Notes: generated by a model from the sequence alone, not told the origin. A DNA stretch of 53,297 bases from Candidatus Micrarchaeum sp. (GCA_020723935.1 DYHY01000007.1:1-53297), one strand, 5' to 3'. Positions 41,446-50,236 are shown, counted from the stretch's first letter. Numbers and translations: made by a program.

Positions 41446-41454
41446 CCTTAAAAG
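41446..41454 (+). promoter_or_regulatory. TATA-like box for the MazG/DUF2075 pair
   Basis: CCTTAAAAG, about 27 nt before the ATG at 41477. From here the DNA becomes distinctly richer in A and T until about 43730. Confidence 0.5.
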
Positions 41455-41476
41455 CCGCATTTTCTCTACCTCAAAA

Positions 41477-41839
41477 ATGGACGAACAAATCACTATTACT
41501 GAACTTAAGCAGAAAATCAAACTATTTTGTGAGGAAAGAGACTGGGACCAATACCACAACGCGAAGGAGCTTGCAATAGGCGTAATAACCGAGGCTGCGG
41601 AGCTTCTCGATCCATTCCGATTCAAGTCGCCTCAAGAAGTAGACGCCATGTTCAAGGATTCACAGAAACGCGAACAAATATCCGAGGAAATGGCAGCTGT
41701 CTTCTATTTCCTCATCAGGTTGGCACAAAAATATGACATAGACCTTTCATCTGAGCTTGTCAGAAAGCTCGAGAAGAACCACAAGAAATACCCTGTCAAC
41801 AAGGCCAAAGGATCAAACAAGAAGTACACGGAGCTGTGA
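41477..41839 (+). CDS. MazG-like nucleotide pyrophosphohydrolase
   Basis: 120 aa, all-alpha. The metal site shows as HNAKELAIGVITEAAELLDPF (ExxE) and REQISEEMAAVFYFLIRLAQ (ExxD-like, here E-E-M-A-A-V), the MazG/RS21-C6 pattern. The C-terminus carries the basic helix KNHKKYPVNKAKGSNKKYTE, common in the dCTPase-like subgroup (KYP motif). It hydrolyses an NTP or dNTP to NMP and PPi. Composition is AT-richer than the flanks, with more AAA/GAA codons. The nuclease-helicase gene follows after 3 nt, so the two form one unit. Confidence 0.88.
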   Translation: MDEQITITELKQKIKLFCEERDWDQYHNAKELAIGVITEAAELLDPFRFKSPQEVDAMFKDSQKREQISEEMAAVFYFLIRLAQKYDIDLSSELVRKLEKNHKKYPVNKAKGSNKKYTEL

Positions 41840-41842
41840 CTA

Positions 41843-43719
41843 ATGAGTCTCCAAAAAGATTCTATTATATTATATGAAGGCTCAATTGAACAGTTCAAAC
41901 AAGATGTCTTGTGCAGTCGGTTGATCGATATCTTAAGCGAAAACTATCGGAGATTCTACGGAGGAGTGAACCCTAGAGAGGCCCGCGCTTGGACAAATTC
42001 CTTACGCTGCGTGAAGGATGCATTCGAGATAGCTGAACTATCTAGAAATTATGTTGTCGTTGAGTACTGCCTTCCACACGCTTCCGGTAGAATAGATGTG
42101 CTTGTCTTCGGCAAAGACAGAACAGATTCTGAACACGTTGTACTCTTGGAGTTAAAACAGTGGTCGAATGACAGCATTTCGTCGTCTCCTATAGAGAAGA
42201 ATCTAATTGTCAACTACGGAACGTTCAAAAAGCCGTCGGAACATCCAGCACTTCAAGTCAAGTCCTAAGATACGACAGTTACCTTCGCAATTTCAAAGAA
42301 GTCTTTCAAGACAACTCAATATATCTCAGTTCCTGTGCGTATCTCCACAACTATTCGAGAACCACAGACAAGTTAATCTTTACGAAGCAGTTTGAAGAGC
42401 CGTTAACTAAGTTTCCCGTTTTTGCCAAAGAGGATGTAAAAATACTAGGCCAGTTTCTGAAACAACGACTTGAAGCAGGCTCCGGTCTGGAAGTTTTCGG
42501 CAAGTTCTCGAAGAGTCCGACAAAACCTTCGATGTATCTCCTAGACAACACAGCGAAGCTTCTCAAACGACAACGCCTTTTCACATTGATTGATGAGCAA
42601 GGCGTTGTCGAAAATACCATAATCCAAAAGGCCAAAGAGCTGGCAGGCACGCAAAAGAAAAGCGTAATTATAGTGAAAGGCGGGCCCGGAACTGGAAAGT
42701 CTGTGATTGCACTAGATGCAATGGCGGAAATAATGAAGATGGGTATTGAAGTTTACCATGCAACCGGGTCCTCTGCCTTCACGAAAAATGTCAGAGACAT
42801 AGTCGGACCCACCGCCTCGCCCTTCTTCAAGTTCTTCTATAATTTCACAAAAACGTCCGACGACCAGATCCCCGTTTTAATCTGCGACGAAGCCCATCGT
42901 ATCAGAAAAAACAGTAGCGACTGGGGTGTTCCGCTCCAGTTCAAGTCTAAGGTACCCCAAATTAACGACCTAATTAGACCCGCCCGTCTTTCAATATTCT
43001 TTCTGGACGAACGCCAAGTTGTCAGGCCGAACGAAATAGGGAGTATTGAACTCATCAAAACTGCAGCGAAGAATCTCGGCGTAGCGAACGAAGAGATTTT
43101 TGAATTTGAATTAACCACCCAGTTCAGGTGCGGAGGATCCGTTTCATATCTCCAATGGCTAGAGAATGTACTCGGAATGAATGAAAGTGACAAAACATAC
43201 TTGACCAAGGAAGACCGTATTCAGTTCACTATAGTGGACAACCCAGTCGAATTGAAACGACTAATGGATGAAAAGAACAATGAACTTAAAAATTCTGCTC
43301 GGATTGTTGCCGGATTCTGTTGGCCATGGAGCGAGCCGAGACCAGATGGAACACTTGTGGATGATGTTGTCATTGGAACTTTTAGAATGCCTTGGGAGAA
43401 GAAAGACGAGTTTTGGAGGTGGGCCCGGCACGATTCAGGCATGGAACAAGTAGGGACCGTTTACACCGCGCAAGGATTCGAATTCGACTACATTTTTGTG
43501 ATTTTCTCCGACGACTTGACATACAACAGCAAAACTCTTTCTTGGGAAGCGCATCCCGAGAAGTCGTATGATGCTATGGCCAAACGCGGGAATGACAGAT
43601 TCGACGAGCACCTGAAAAACATTTATCGCGTCCTTCTCTCCCGCGCCCATAAGGGTGTCTACGTATATTTTACCGACAAAGAGACTGAATCATTTTTCAA
43701 ATCAAGAATTTCAAATTAG
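41843..43719 (+). pseudogene. PD-(D/E)XK nuclease - SF1-like helicase (DUF2075) with one frameshift
   Basis: Read as one protein of about 625 aa broken by one missing base near 42256 (first part ends HPALQVKS, second resumes VLRYDSYLRNFKEV). The N-terminus has a PD-(D/E)XK-like core, ASGRIDVLVFGKD then VVLLELKQW (D85, E103, K105). The ATPase has Walker A IIVKGGPGTGKSVIA (about 279-286), Walker B VLICDEAHRIR, TTQFRCGGS and late motifs TVYTAQGFEFDYIFVIF and YRVLLSRAHKGVYVYF. This is the DUF2075/Schlafen-type family often found with defence genes. AT-rich and foreign-looking. The frameshift may be an error or inactivation. Confidence 0.82.
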
Positions 43720-43763
43720 TTGACGCCGTCATGAAGTTTGTTCGCAGCCGTTCGAGCTCAGTT

Positions 43764-45023
43764 CTATCTCGACTCTATCTCCATCCGCTCGAACCCGGCC
43801 GCCGCCGCGGCGAGGAGGATGACCGCCATCCCGGTCCAGAGGAGCAGGGAGACCGCCGGCGCGACGTAGGCGACGGGGGAAAGAGGAGTCCTTGACATCG
43901 CCCCGATGTCCTTGTCGTAGAGGGTCCCACCGCCGAGGGGAAGACGCCCGTGAACTGCCCGATGATCGACTGGATATCTAGAATTATGCGCATCGTCTTG
44001 ACGCCGTCCAGGAGGGAGAAATAGGCATTCCCCCTGTGATATTTCAGGTCCACCATGTAGAGGCTGCGGCTCCCGTAGAGCGGTCCCAGGAACCCCCGCA
44101 TCGTCCCGAAGCCCAGGAAGACGAAGAGGGCGATCCCCGCCAAGAACACGATCGCATTCGTCCTGTTCCGGAGCAGGGCGGAAAGCGAGAGGGAGAGCGC
44201 GCCGAAGACAAAGGAAGGCGACGAAGAGCGAGTGCAGGAAGACCCCCGGCACGAGCGAGAGGAGCTTCCCTAGGACCAGCATGTCCGTCCCGAGGATCGA
44301 GTGCATCTTGAGCGCGGAGAGGAGGATTGCCGCAAGCTCGAGAACGGCCGCGTTCAGGAGGAAGGCGAGGAACTTGCCGAGCAATATCTCGTGCCGCCGG
44401 ACGGGCTTGCTCACCAGGAGGAGGAGGAGCGTCCCGTCCTCCTTCGCGACAAAGCAAGCCGCCGCAGGTGACCGCGGAGAGGATCGCGAGAGGCACCCTG
44501 GCCGTCCAGAGGAAGGAGAGCACGATGAAGATCCCGGAAACGAACTGCGCCTGCATCGCGAGCAGGAGCTTCGCGAACGGGACTCCCGCAACGCCCGATC
44601 CGGCCAGCGCGGCGGAAGCTATTGCCGGCGCAACGAGGAGGATCGCCAAGTATGCGAGCGGCCTCCTGGCCGACGAGATGTCGCGGAGGGTCTTGGAGAA
44701 TATCACGTGCGCCCTCAGTTCTTCCCCCCCGTCCCCGAATGCGACGCCGGTCACGGGGCTAGCAGTCTGGACGAACGTCCGCAAGGTCTTCCCAATTCCG
44801 AAGACATACACCCCCGCCGAAGTAAGTCCCGACAAGGACGTCCTTCTCGCCCGGCGCGAGCTCCTCGACAGCCAGCCCTTCCGCCGTCAGGCAGGCGCCC
44901 GGAAATCCTGGTCTGGACGAGCTCCTTGCTGGCGGCAAGCGCGGGCGCCGCCGGAAGGACCAGCACGCAGGCAGCAAAAACGGCACAAGTAAGAAGCAGA
45001 ACCGATTGCCTGGTGCCCCGCAC
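43764..45023 (-). pseudogene. ABC-2-type permease with extracytoplasmic N-terminal domain, multiply frameshifted
   Basis: Pieces in all three minus-strand frames line up as one protein: a signal peptide from GTG 45023 (SVLLLTCAVFAACVLVLPAA), then LAVEELAPGEKDVLVGTYFG, then VYVFGIGKTLRTFVQTASPV, LAYLAILLVAPAIASAALAG, then AKEDGTLLLLLVSKPVRRHE and ILLGKFLAFLLNAAVL, then ALFVFLGFGTMRGFL, and finally APAVSLLLWTGMAVILLAA. The EDGTLLLLLVSKPVRR segment is typical of ABC-2 permeases (NatB/NosY-like). At least five frame changes in 1.26 kb argue for a genuine pseudogene or a very poor stretch of sequence. No ATPase gene is adjacent. TATA-like TTTATATAT lies about 27 nt before the GTG. Confidence 0.65.
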
Positions 45024-45070
45024 CCCGCCCAAGCGGTCCCGCCGATATATAAACAAACTGCGACAGCCCG

Positions 45071-45766
45071 CTATTTCCGCGGCCGCTTCAGAACCAGTTC
45101 CTTTTCAGGGGCGTCCGCCTTCAGGTTCGCCACGATCTTCTCCGCGACATCCGCGGGATCCATGAAATCCTCCCAGTCCGCGGGCTTCTTCTCGTCGTGG
45201 AAGTTCGTCCGCATCCCGCCCGGATAGACCGCGATCACGCGGACGCCCTCCCGCTCCGCCTCCAGGGCGAGCAACTTGGTGTAGCCGTCCGCCGCGAACT
45301 TGCTCGCGCAGTATGCGGGCGAGCGCTCCTGGCCCTTGAGGGCGACGGTCGATATTATGTTCACTATCGTCCCGCGGTTGTCCTGCCCGGCCATCCGCGA
45401 AAGCGCCGCCTTGGATCCGTTCATCAACCCGAAGACGTTCACCCCGAACATGTCCCGCACGCGCGCCATGTCGAGGTCCTTCGTCCCCTGGGGGATCCAG
45501 ACGCCGGCGTTGTTGACCCAGATGTCGATGCAGCCGAACCGGGATACTGCCTCGTTTGCGAGCTTTTCTACATCCTTTTCAACCGAAACGTCGGCGACGA
45601 AGAAGAAGGGAAAGACGCCAATTTTCGCCGCGGCTGCTTCCAAATCCACCCGCCCCCGGGAGGAAATGACGACCCGGGCGCCTTCCTTGACGAGCTCCTC
45701 GGCAAGGCACAAACCGAGGCCCTTGCTCGCGCCGGTGACGACCGCGACCTTTCCCCGAAGCTCCAT
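45071..45766 (-). CDS. Short-chain dehydrogenase/reductase
   Basis: 231 aa. Classical SDR motifs: VAVVTGASKGLGLCLAEEL (TGxxxGxG), FVADVS (acidic), WVNNAGVW (NNAG), NIISTVALKGQERSPAYCASK (catalytic Ser, Tyr and Lys of YxxxK) and VYPGGMRTNF. NADP use is suggested by the SSRGR motif after the second strand. The substrate is unknown. It follows the marC gene by 21 nt on the same strand. Confidence 0.9.
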   Translation of the reverse strand: MELRGKVAVVTGASKGLGLCLAEELVKEGARVVISSRGRVDLEAAAAKIGVFPFFFVADVSVEKDVEKLANEAVSRFGCIDIWVNNAGVWIPQGTKDLDMARVRDMFGVNVFGLMNGSKAALSRMAGQDNRGTIVNIISTVALKGQERSPAYCASKFAADGYTKLLALEAEREGVRVIAVYPGGMRTNFHDEKKPADWEDFMDPADVAEKIVANLKADAPEKELVLKRPRK

Positions 45767-45787
45767 CAGAACAAGCCTCTCCTTCTT

Positions 45788-46429
45788 TCAAGCGAGGAAC
45801 CCGAGCGCCTTGGCCCCTTCCTGAACGCCCACGAAGATGAACTGTACCGCTATCCCCGCTAGCATCAGGCCCATCACCCGCGTGAAGACCTTGCTCGCTA
45901 TGGGGCCGATCCTCTCGAAGAAGCCCTGCCCGAACTCCAGGATGAGCCAGGATGCGACGAAGACCAAAGGCAGGCACACGAGGACGACAGTCTTCTGCTC
46001 GACACTCGAAGCCGAGTCAAAGAGCACTATCCCCGTCGTTATCGCGCCCGGGCCCGTGAGCAAGGGGATTGCTAGCGGCGTCACGACCACGTCGTCCATC
46101 TCCTTTGCCACCTCCTTGTCGTCGTGGGAGTGTTCCGTCTTGGATTTCTGCCCGTAGAGCATCTCTATCGACACGAGGAAGAGGAGAATTCCTCCCGCTA
46201 TCCTGAACGCGTACATCTGCACGCCCATGAGGGAGAAGACGGCCTTGCCTGCGAACGAGAGTATGAAGAGGACGAGGCCCGCGACGAAGACGGCCTCCCT
46301 GATTATCCTCTTCCTGTCACCCTCTTTCTTGCCGGCGAGGATTGCCTGGAAGATGGGGACGTTCGCTATCGGATCGACTATCAGGAAGAGCATCGTGAAG
46401 GCGTAGAGCGCGAAGCCGAAATCGACCAT
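45788..46429 (-). CDS. MarC-family integral membrane protein
   Basis: About 213 aa with six membrane segments. MarC hallmarks: FLIVDPIANVPIFQAILAG near residue 20, FRIAGGILLFLVSIEML, and the second repeat VVTPLAIPLLTGPGAITTGI. A His/Asp-rich cytosolic loop (KTEHSHDDKEVAKEMDD) separates the halves. Function is unknown; the link to multiple antibiotic resistance was withdrawn for E. coli MarC. ATG 46429 fits the TATA-like AAATATAGC about 30 nt upstream better than the GTG at 46447. Confidence 0.88.
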   Translation of the reverse strand: MVDFGFALYAFTMLFLIVDPIANVPIFQAILAGKKEGDRKRIIREAVFVAGLVLFILSFAGKAVFSLMGVQMYAFRIAGGILLFLVSIEMLYGQKSKTEHSHDDKEVAKEMDDVVVTPLAIPLLTGPGAITTGIVLFDSASSVEQKTVVLVCLPLVFVASWLILEFGQGFFERIGPIASKVFTRVMGLMLAGIAVQFIFVGVQEGAKALGFLA

Positions 46430-46461
46430 TCTGGCGTCGATATGCACCTCCGAAGCTATAT

Positions 46462-46925
46462 TTAGTGCTTTGTGCGGCCCTCTCCCGCCGCCGCAGCGAG
46501 CTCCACCACCGTCCCGGGCGCCCCCCGGAACGGCGCGACCGAGACGGAGAGCACCCTGAACAGGCCGCCCTTGCGCTTCAGCATTGCCTCCGCGGTCCTG
46601 GGGTAGAACATCGCGTTGTCGTAGATGAAGACGTGCTCCTTGACGGACGATCCGACCTTCGCGCCCAAAAGGCGAGGTCGTCTTGGATCTCCGCCACGCC
46701 CGTCGGGTCGTCCGGAATCTTGCCCTCGGCAGCCTCTCGCGGGGTCGCGGCGCATGTCAGATACCAGTACACCCTGTATCTGTCGTACTTCTCGAGAAGA
46801 TGGCACATCCTCGTCTTCCCCACCGCGTTCGCCCCGACCAATTGGACTGGCCCCTTGCGGGAGTCAAGGACCCTCACGACCGCTTCCCAATCGTCCGGAC
46901 CCACTAAAACACGTTCCTGAGCCAT
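46462..46925 (-). pseudogene. Small P-loop ATPase-like protein, frameshifted
   Basis: Two frames join into about 154 aa. The first begins AQERVLVGPDDWEAVVRVLD with Walker A PVQLVGANAVGKTRMCHLL, and continues VYWYLTCAATPREAAEGKIP to AEIQDDLAF. The second resumes with GAKVGSSVKEHVFIYDNAMF and ends ELAAAAGEGRTKH. The switch lies near 46665-46675 (run CCCAAAAGG on the plus strand) and one missing base explains it. VFIYDNAMF may be the Walker B strand. It resembles RadA/RadB-like or small KaiC-like ATPases, but the assignment is loose. Confidence 0.55.
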
Positions 46926-47034
46926 GCAAGCAAACGCGCGTTTTTCGGTTTTAGGATTTCCGCGACCCTTCCGCCGTGGCTAGGAAGCGTCCCCCTCCCG
47001 CCAGAACGAAGGGAATGCTCCGCGCGCCGGCCGC

Positions 47035-47736
47035 TTATTTCGCGACTGTGGAGGAGGGCGAATCGGCGCCGGATTTTCCCGGCCTGTCCGTCCACCAAAG
47101 CCAAGTGAGCCAGGCAAGCAGGATCGCCGCTATCATCCCAAACTTCCAGAGGATCGCGTGGACGAGGCCCACGAGTTCCGGACGGGCCACCCCGTAGAGG
47201 AGTATGACGACGAGCCGGGCGATGTTGGTTGCGTAGATCACCGGAACGCCCACGACAATCCCAGCAAGCCTCTTCCAGCCGTTCCGTCCGGGGGTGGCGA
47301 GGACGAGCGCGGCGAAGGCGAACATGTCCTTCCAAGCGACGCAGGCCTCGATGATCTCAAGTATCACCGTCCCAGCCCGGACAAGGTACCCATCCGCGAC
47401 CGCCTGGACGCCCAAATAACCCGAAATCGCCGCGACCTGCCGGGCGATTGAGACCTGCGCCCAGGTGAAATCGGCCTTCATATAGAGGAGAAGGTAGACT
47501 GGCAGGGAAAGGAACGTGAACTTGATCAAGAAGAGGGAAATCGTCCTCCACTCGGCAAGTATCCTCCTCCTCCCCCTCCTCCTCGCCGCCGAAATGCCGT
47601 CACGGACGTCCTTGGGCCCCGGAAGCTTGGAGAAGGGAGGAAAGAGCAGTACCCTGACGAGATCAGCTCGAGGAGGCGACGAACCTGAGGTAGGCCTGGT
47701 TCCAGCGCCTTTCCTCGTCCCTCGAGAGCATACCAT
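47035..47736 (-). CDS. Archaeosortase/exosortase-family transpeptidase
   Basis: About 233 aa with roughly seven membrane segments after a basic N-terminus. The family catalytic triad is visible in order: Cys in EIIEACVAWKDMFAFAALVL, Arg in YATNIARLVVILLYG (NxxR), and His in ELVGLVHAILWKFG. The Cys-x-x-W variant matches archaeal exosortase-like groups. Archaeosortases cut a C-terminal tripartite signal and attach surface proteins to a lipid. No substrate gene with such a signal is seen in this window. The start is uncertain: ATG 47736 overlaps the DUF460 gene by 74 bp, and a TTG nearer the first helix is possible. Confidence 0.8.
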   Translation of the reverse strand: MVCSRGTRKGAGTRPTSGSSPPRADLVRVLLFPPFSKLPGPKDVRDGISAARRRGRRRILAEWRTISLFLIKFTFLSLPVYLLLYMKADFTWAQVSIARQVAAISGYLGVQAVADGYLVRAGTVILEIIEACVAWKDMFAFAALVLATPGRNGWKRLAGIVVGVPVIYATNIARLVVILLYGVARPELVGLVHAILWKFGMIAAILLAWLTWLWWTDRPGKSGADSPSSTVAK

Positions 47737-48724
47737 CCTCCTCCGATACGAGCGCGAATTCCCCTTCAAATAGGCTTCGCCCGCCGGCGACCCTCACCTG
47801 CTTGCAGGGGAGGAGCGGGTTCGCCTGTCCGCGTTCGTAGAAGACCGCCTTGACCTTTCGCGCAAGGATTTCCTGCGCCCTCAATCCAGACGTCTCCCGC
47901 ACGAGGAGGAGCATCCCCACCTGCTCGCCGAGCTTGAGAATCACAACCCTAGAGCCGGAAAGCTGCCCGATCGAGCGCTTCACGCCCTCGGAGGAGACGG
48001 ACGCGCGCTCCAAAGCGGCCCTGTTCTGGACGAGGACCACTGGCTTTAGGAGATGCGTTTCCACGCTCCTCGGACGTTGGAAAGCCTCGGCCCGCCTTTT
48101 CCGGAGCTCCTCCTTCTCGCGTTCCGTTTCCTTGAGCCTCTCGACGCTCTCCTCCAGGGCCCGCACGCGCTCCTTGAGCAGGCGTATCCTCAGGAAATCC
48201 GGCTGCTTCACCCTGGCCGGGACGGGCTCGGGCTCAAGGACCCGTTTCTCCTCCTCGGAGACGTTCTTGGCGAGGCCCTTCAGGACGAGATAGACCCTCT
48301 CCTTCCAGCCCTCCGGGAATTTCCGCCGCGCCCGGTCGATCACCTGGCTCGTCGAAAAGAGGCAGAAAAGCGCCGCGGCCGCGGCGTCGCGCTCGTGGAC
48401 GTCCAGGCCCCCCGCGGTGTTCTCGAAGACAATGCGCTTCTTCTCCAGAATCGAGAGCGAGGTTTCCGGCGCCCACGTCCTGCAGCCGAAAGCGGCCGCA
48501 AGCTTCCTCGTCGCATCCTGCGCGGGCGCGACATCGGATGCGAAAGCCGCGGGGACGCAGTGATCCCCTATCAAGCTCACGGCGTCCTCAAAGGACATCC
48601 CGGCCCGGCTCCGGGCGAGGATCAGCCGCCCGTCGAAATCGACCGCGGCGACCGCCGAGGTGTTTCCCGGGTCGAAGCCGACGATTGCATATTCGCGGCC
48701 GTCCAGGTTTTCTTGCGGGACCAT
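47663..48724 (-). CDS. DUF460 RNase H-fold nuclease-like protein (COG2433)
   Basis: 353 aa. The N-terminal half has an RNase H/RuvC-YqgF-like start AIVGFDPGNTSAVAAVDFDG and a later acidic GGLDVHERDAAAAALFCLFS. A coiled coil follows at about 175-220 (RLLKERVRALEESVERLKET), then a C-terminal globular region. This matches the archaeal COG2433 family, whose function is unproven and which is suspected to act on nucleic acids. It follows the dephospho-CoA kinase gene by 4 nt in a minus-strand operon. Confidence 0.82.
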   Translation of the reverse strand: MVPQENLDGREYAIVGFDPGNTSAVAAVDFDGRLILARSRAGMSFEDAVSLIGDHCVPAAFASDVAPAQDATRKLAAAFGCRTWAPETSLSILEKKRIVFENTAGGLDVHERDAAAAALFCLFSTSQVIDRARRKFPEGWKERVYLVLKGLAKNVSEEEKRVLEPEPVPARVKQPDFLRIRLLKERVRALEESVERLKETEREKEELRKRRAEAFQRPRSVETHLLKPVVLVQNRAALERASVSSEGVKRSIGQLSGSRVVILKLGEQVGMLLLVRETSGLRAQEILARKVKAVFYERGQANPLLPCKQVRVAGGRSLFEGEFALVSEEDGMLSRDEERRWNQAYLRFVASSS

Positions 48725-48728
48725 CAGC

Positions 48729-49223
48729 TCACCCTTTGATCAGGCGCCTTGCACGCGCCTTCCTGGTCTGGGTTATCCCCATTATGCACATGCCCTTCTT
48801 CGGGATGCCGTAGATCAGGATCGAGCCGACCGGGGCGAGCGCGATCACCGCAAGGCCGGCGAGGTCCTCCTCGCCCTCCACGGCGACGGAGCAGGGCTTC
48901 CTTACGGAGAGGTCCACCGCCTTCCAAAGGGCCTCGGTTATCGTCCCCGCTGGATTTTTCGCGCGCACTTTCGCCTTGCCGACGGAAGCCTTCCCGATTG
49001 CAGCCAGTTCGCTCCTTGGAATCCTGCGCCTGCGGGTCCTGCCGTCGTGGAAGATGCTCCAGGTCGCCCCAGCCGGGACGGCGAGGATGCTCGCGTCCCC
49101 GACCACGAAGACCTTGCCCTTGGTGCGCCAGCCCGCCGGAAGATCGCCCCGGACGATCCTGCCGCGCCGCTTCGCGCGCAGGAAGCGCAGATGCTCGTCC
49201 TTGAGGATGTATTTGAGCTTCAT
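48729..49223 (-). CDS. GTP-dependent dephospho-CoA kinase (DUF359)
   Basis: 164 aa. Diagnostic segments: VFVVGDASILAVPAG, IFHDGRTRRRRIP, AKNPAGTITEALWKAV and VEGEEDLAGLAVIALAP followed by GSILIYGIPKKG. These match the archaeal GTP-dependent dephospho-CoA kinase family, which performs the last CoA step and is unrelated to bacterial CoaE. Family members usually read IVDxxTxR; here the Asp is in FHDGRTRR. The ATG at 49223 overlaps the stop of the upstream isomerase (ATGA). The partner enzyme (phosphopantetheine adenylyltransferase) is encoded at 39168-39961. Confidence 0.9.
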   Translation of the reverse strand: MKLKYILKDEHLRFLRAKRRGRIVRGDLPAGWRTKGKVFVVGDASILAVPAGATWSIFHDGRTRRRRIPRSELAAIGKASVGKAKVRAKNPAGTITEALWKAVDLSVRKPCSVAVEGEEDLAGLAVIALAPVGSILIYGIPKKGMCIMGITQTRKARARRLIKG

Positions 49224-50104
49224 TTCCCGGCCCCCTCTCCCTTCCCCGTTTTGCCGCCGGCCTCCCACGCCTTCACCAGGTCCAGGCACCTGACAAGGGT
49301 CCTGTCCGACACCTTCTCGACGGGCCCGCGGGCTTCCTTGAGGACCTCAATCGTCATGAATTTCGCGCGCGTCTTCTTCTTGAGGAGCTTCATCTGGGCC
49401 GCGAGGTCCAGCTCCCCTGAGAAGACCGGATAATGGTCTATCCCCTTCTTGATGTTGTGGAAATGGACCGCCGCCATCCTCTTCCCTAGCGCCGAGACCC
49501 ACTTGGAAAGGTGCCTGTCGTCCTTCCCGACGGCTTCGTTCGTCACCCAGTTGATTATCCCGGCGTGGCCGACGTCCAGGCAGAAATTCACCTTGGACGA
49601 ATTCACTATGGCCTCGACATACGCGCCCATCCCGAAAAGCGGCTCCGGCGTGTTCTCGAAGGTCGCGACGATGCCCAGCTTCTTCCCGACGGCCGCGATT
49701 TCTCCGCAGCTCTGGACCGACGCCCGCAGGACCGCCATTTCGACTTCCTCCTCGGACAGGCCCGAGAAATCCTCCCCCGCGTCCCCGTGGAAGTTGAAAT
49801 AGAGGGGCGAGAACTGCCTCGTCCAGGAAAGGAGGTTCGCCATGAACTCGACGGAAGCCATCCTTATCAGTTCCCGCGGGCTCCCTATCTCCATCCCGGC
49901 CGGCGGGGCGTGGAAGGAGAAGGCAATCTCGTTCTTCCTCGCGGCCGAGAAGATCTTGCGGAGTTCCGTCTTCCCCAAAGTCTCCGGCCAGGGGAAATCC
50001 AGGCTCACCTCGACGTAATCGAAGCCGAGGGTTGCCGCCCGCTCCACCTCGTCCTCAATCGACGAGATATTGCCGTGCCAGACAGGAAGGCCGTACCGGA
50101 ACAT
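49220..50104 (-). CDS. Xylose isomerase-like TIM-barrel protein (AP endonuclease family 2 / sugar isomerase)
   Basis: 294 aa. TIM-barrel landmarks: GFDYVEVSLDFPW, IAFSFHAPPAGMEIG, YFNFHGDAGEDF, IVATFENTPEPLFG (metal Glu), FCLDVGHAGIINW (Asp and His), and AAVHFHNIKKGIDHYPVFSG (His, Asp). The ligands Glu-Asp-His-Glu of the family are present. Members are sugar isomerases/epimerases or endonuclease IV; the HAPP loop and absence of the endo-IV signature favour an isomerase-like enzyme of unknown substrate. First gene of a run continuing through dephospho-CoA kinase, DUF460 and archaeosortase. Confidence 0.82.
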   Translation of the reverse strand: MFRYGLPVWHGNISSIEDEVERAATLGFDYVEVSLDFPWPETLGKTELRKIFSAARKNEIAFSFHAPPAGMEIGSPRELIRMASVEFMANLLSWTRQFSPLYFNFHGDAGEDFSGLSEEEVEMAVLRASVQSCGEIAAVGKKLGIVATFENTPEPLFGMGAYVEAIVNSSKVNFCLDVGHAGIINWVTNEAVGKDDRHLSKWVSALGKRMAAVHFHNIKKGIDHYPVFSGELDLAAQMKLLKKKTRAKFMTIEVLKEARGPVEKVSDRTLVRCLDLVKAWEAGGKTGKGEGAGK

Positions 50105-50185
50105 CCTTTCGCGCGCAAATGCGCGCCCCTTTTCACTCTATCGCTTTCCAGGAGGCCCCCGAATCCGGGCTTTTTGTCCGAAGAC

Positions 50186-50195
50186 AGTTTTAAAA
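50186..50195 (+). promoter_or_regulatory. TATA-like box for the Lrp/AsnC-family gene
   Basis: AGTTTTAAAA, about 47 nt before the ATG at 50237, giving a short leader. It is the only AT-rich patch between the divergent isomerase and Lrp genes. Confidence 0.45.
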
Positions 50196-50236
50196 AGGGA
50201 CCAAATGGCCGGCAGCGCGAAGGCGAACGAGAGAAG

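Noticed and set aside
43720-45023. Reading the ABC-2 region as several separate short genes
   Set aside because: The pieces follow each other in the order of one permease and each ends abruptly inside a domain, so a single broken gene is simpler.
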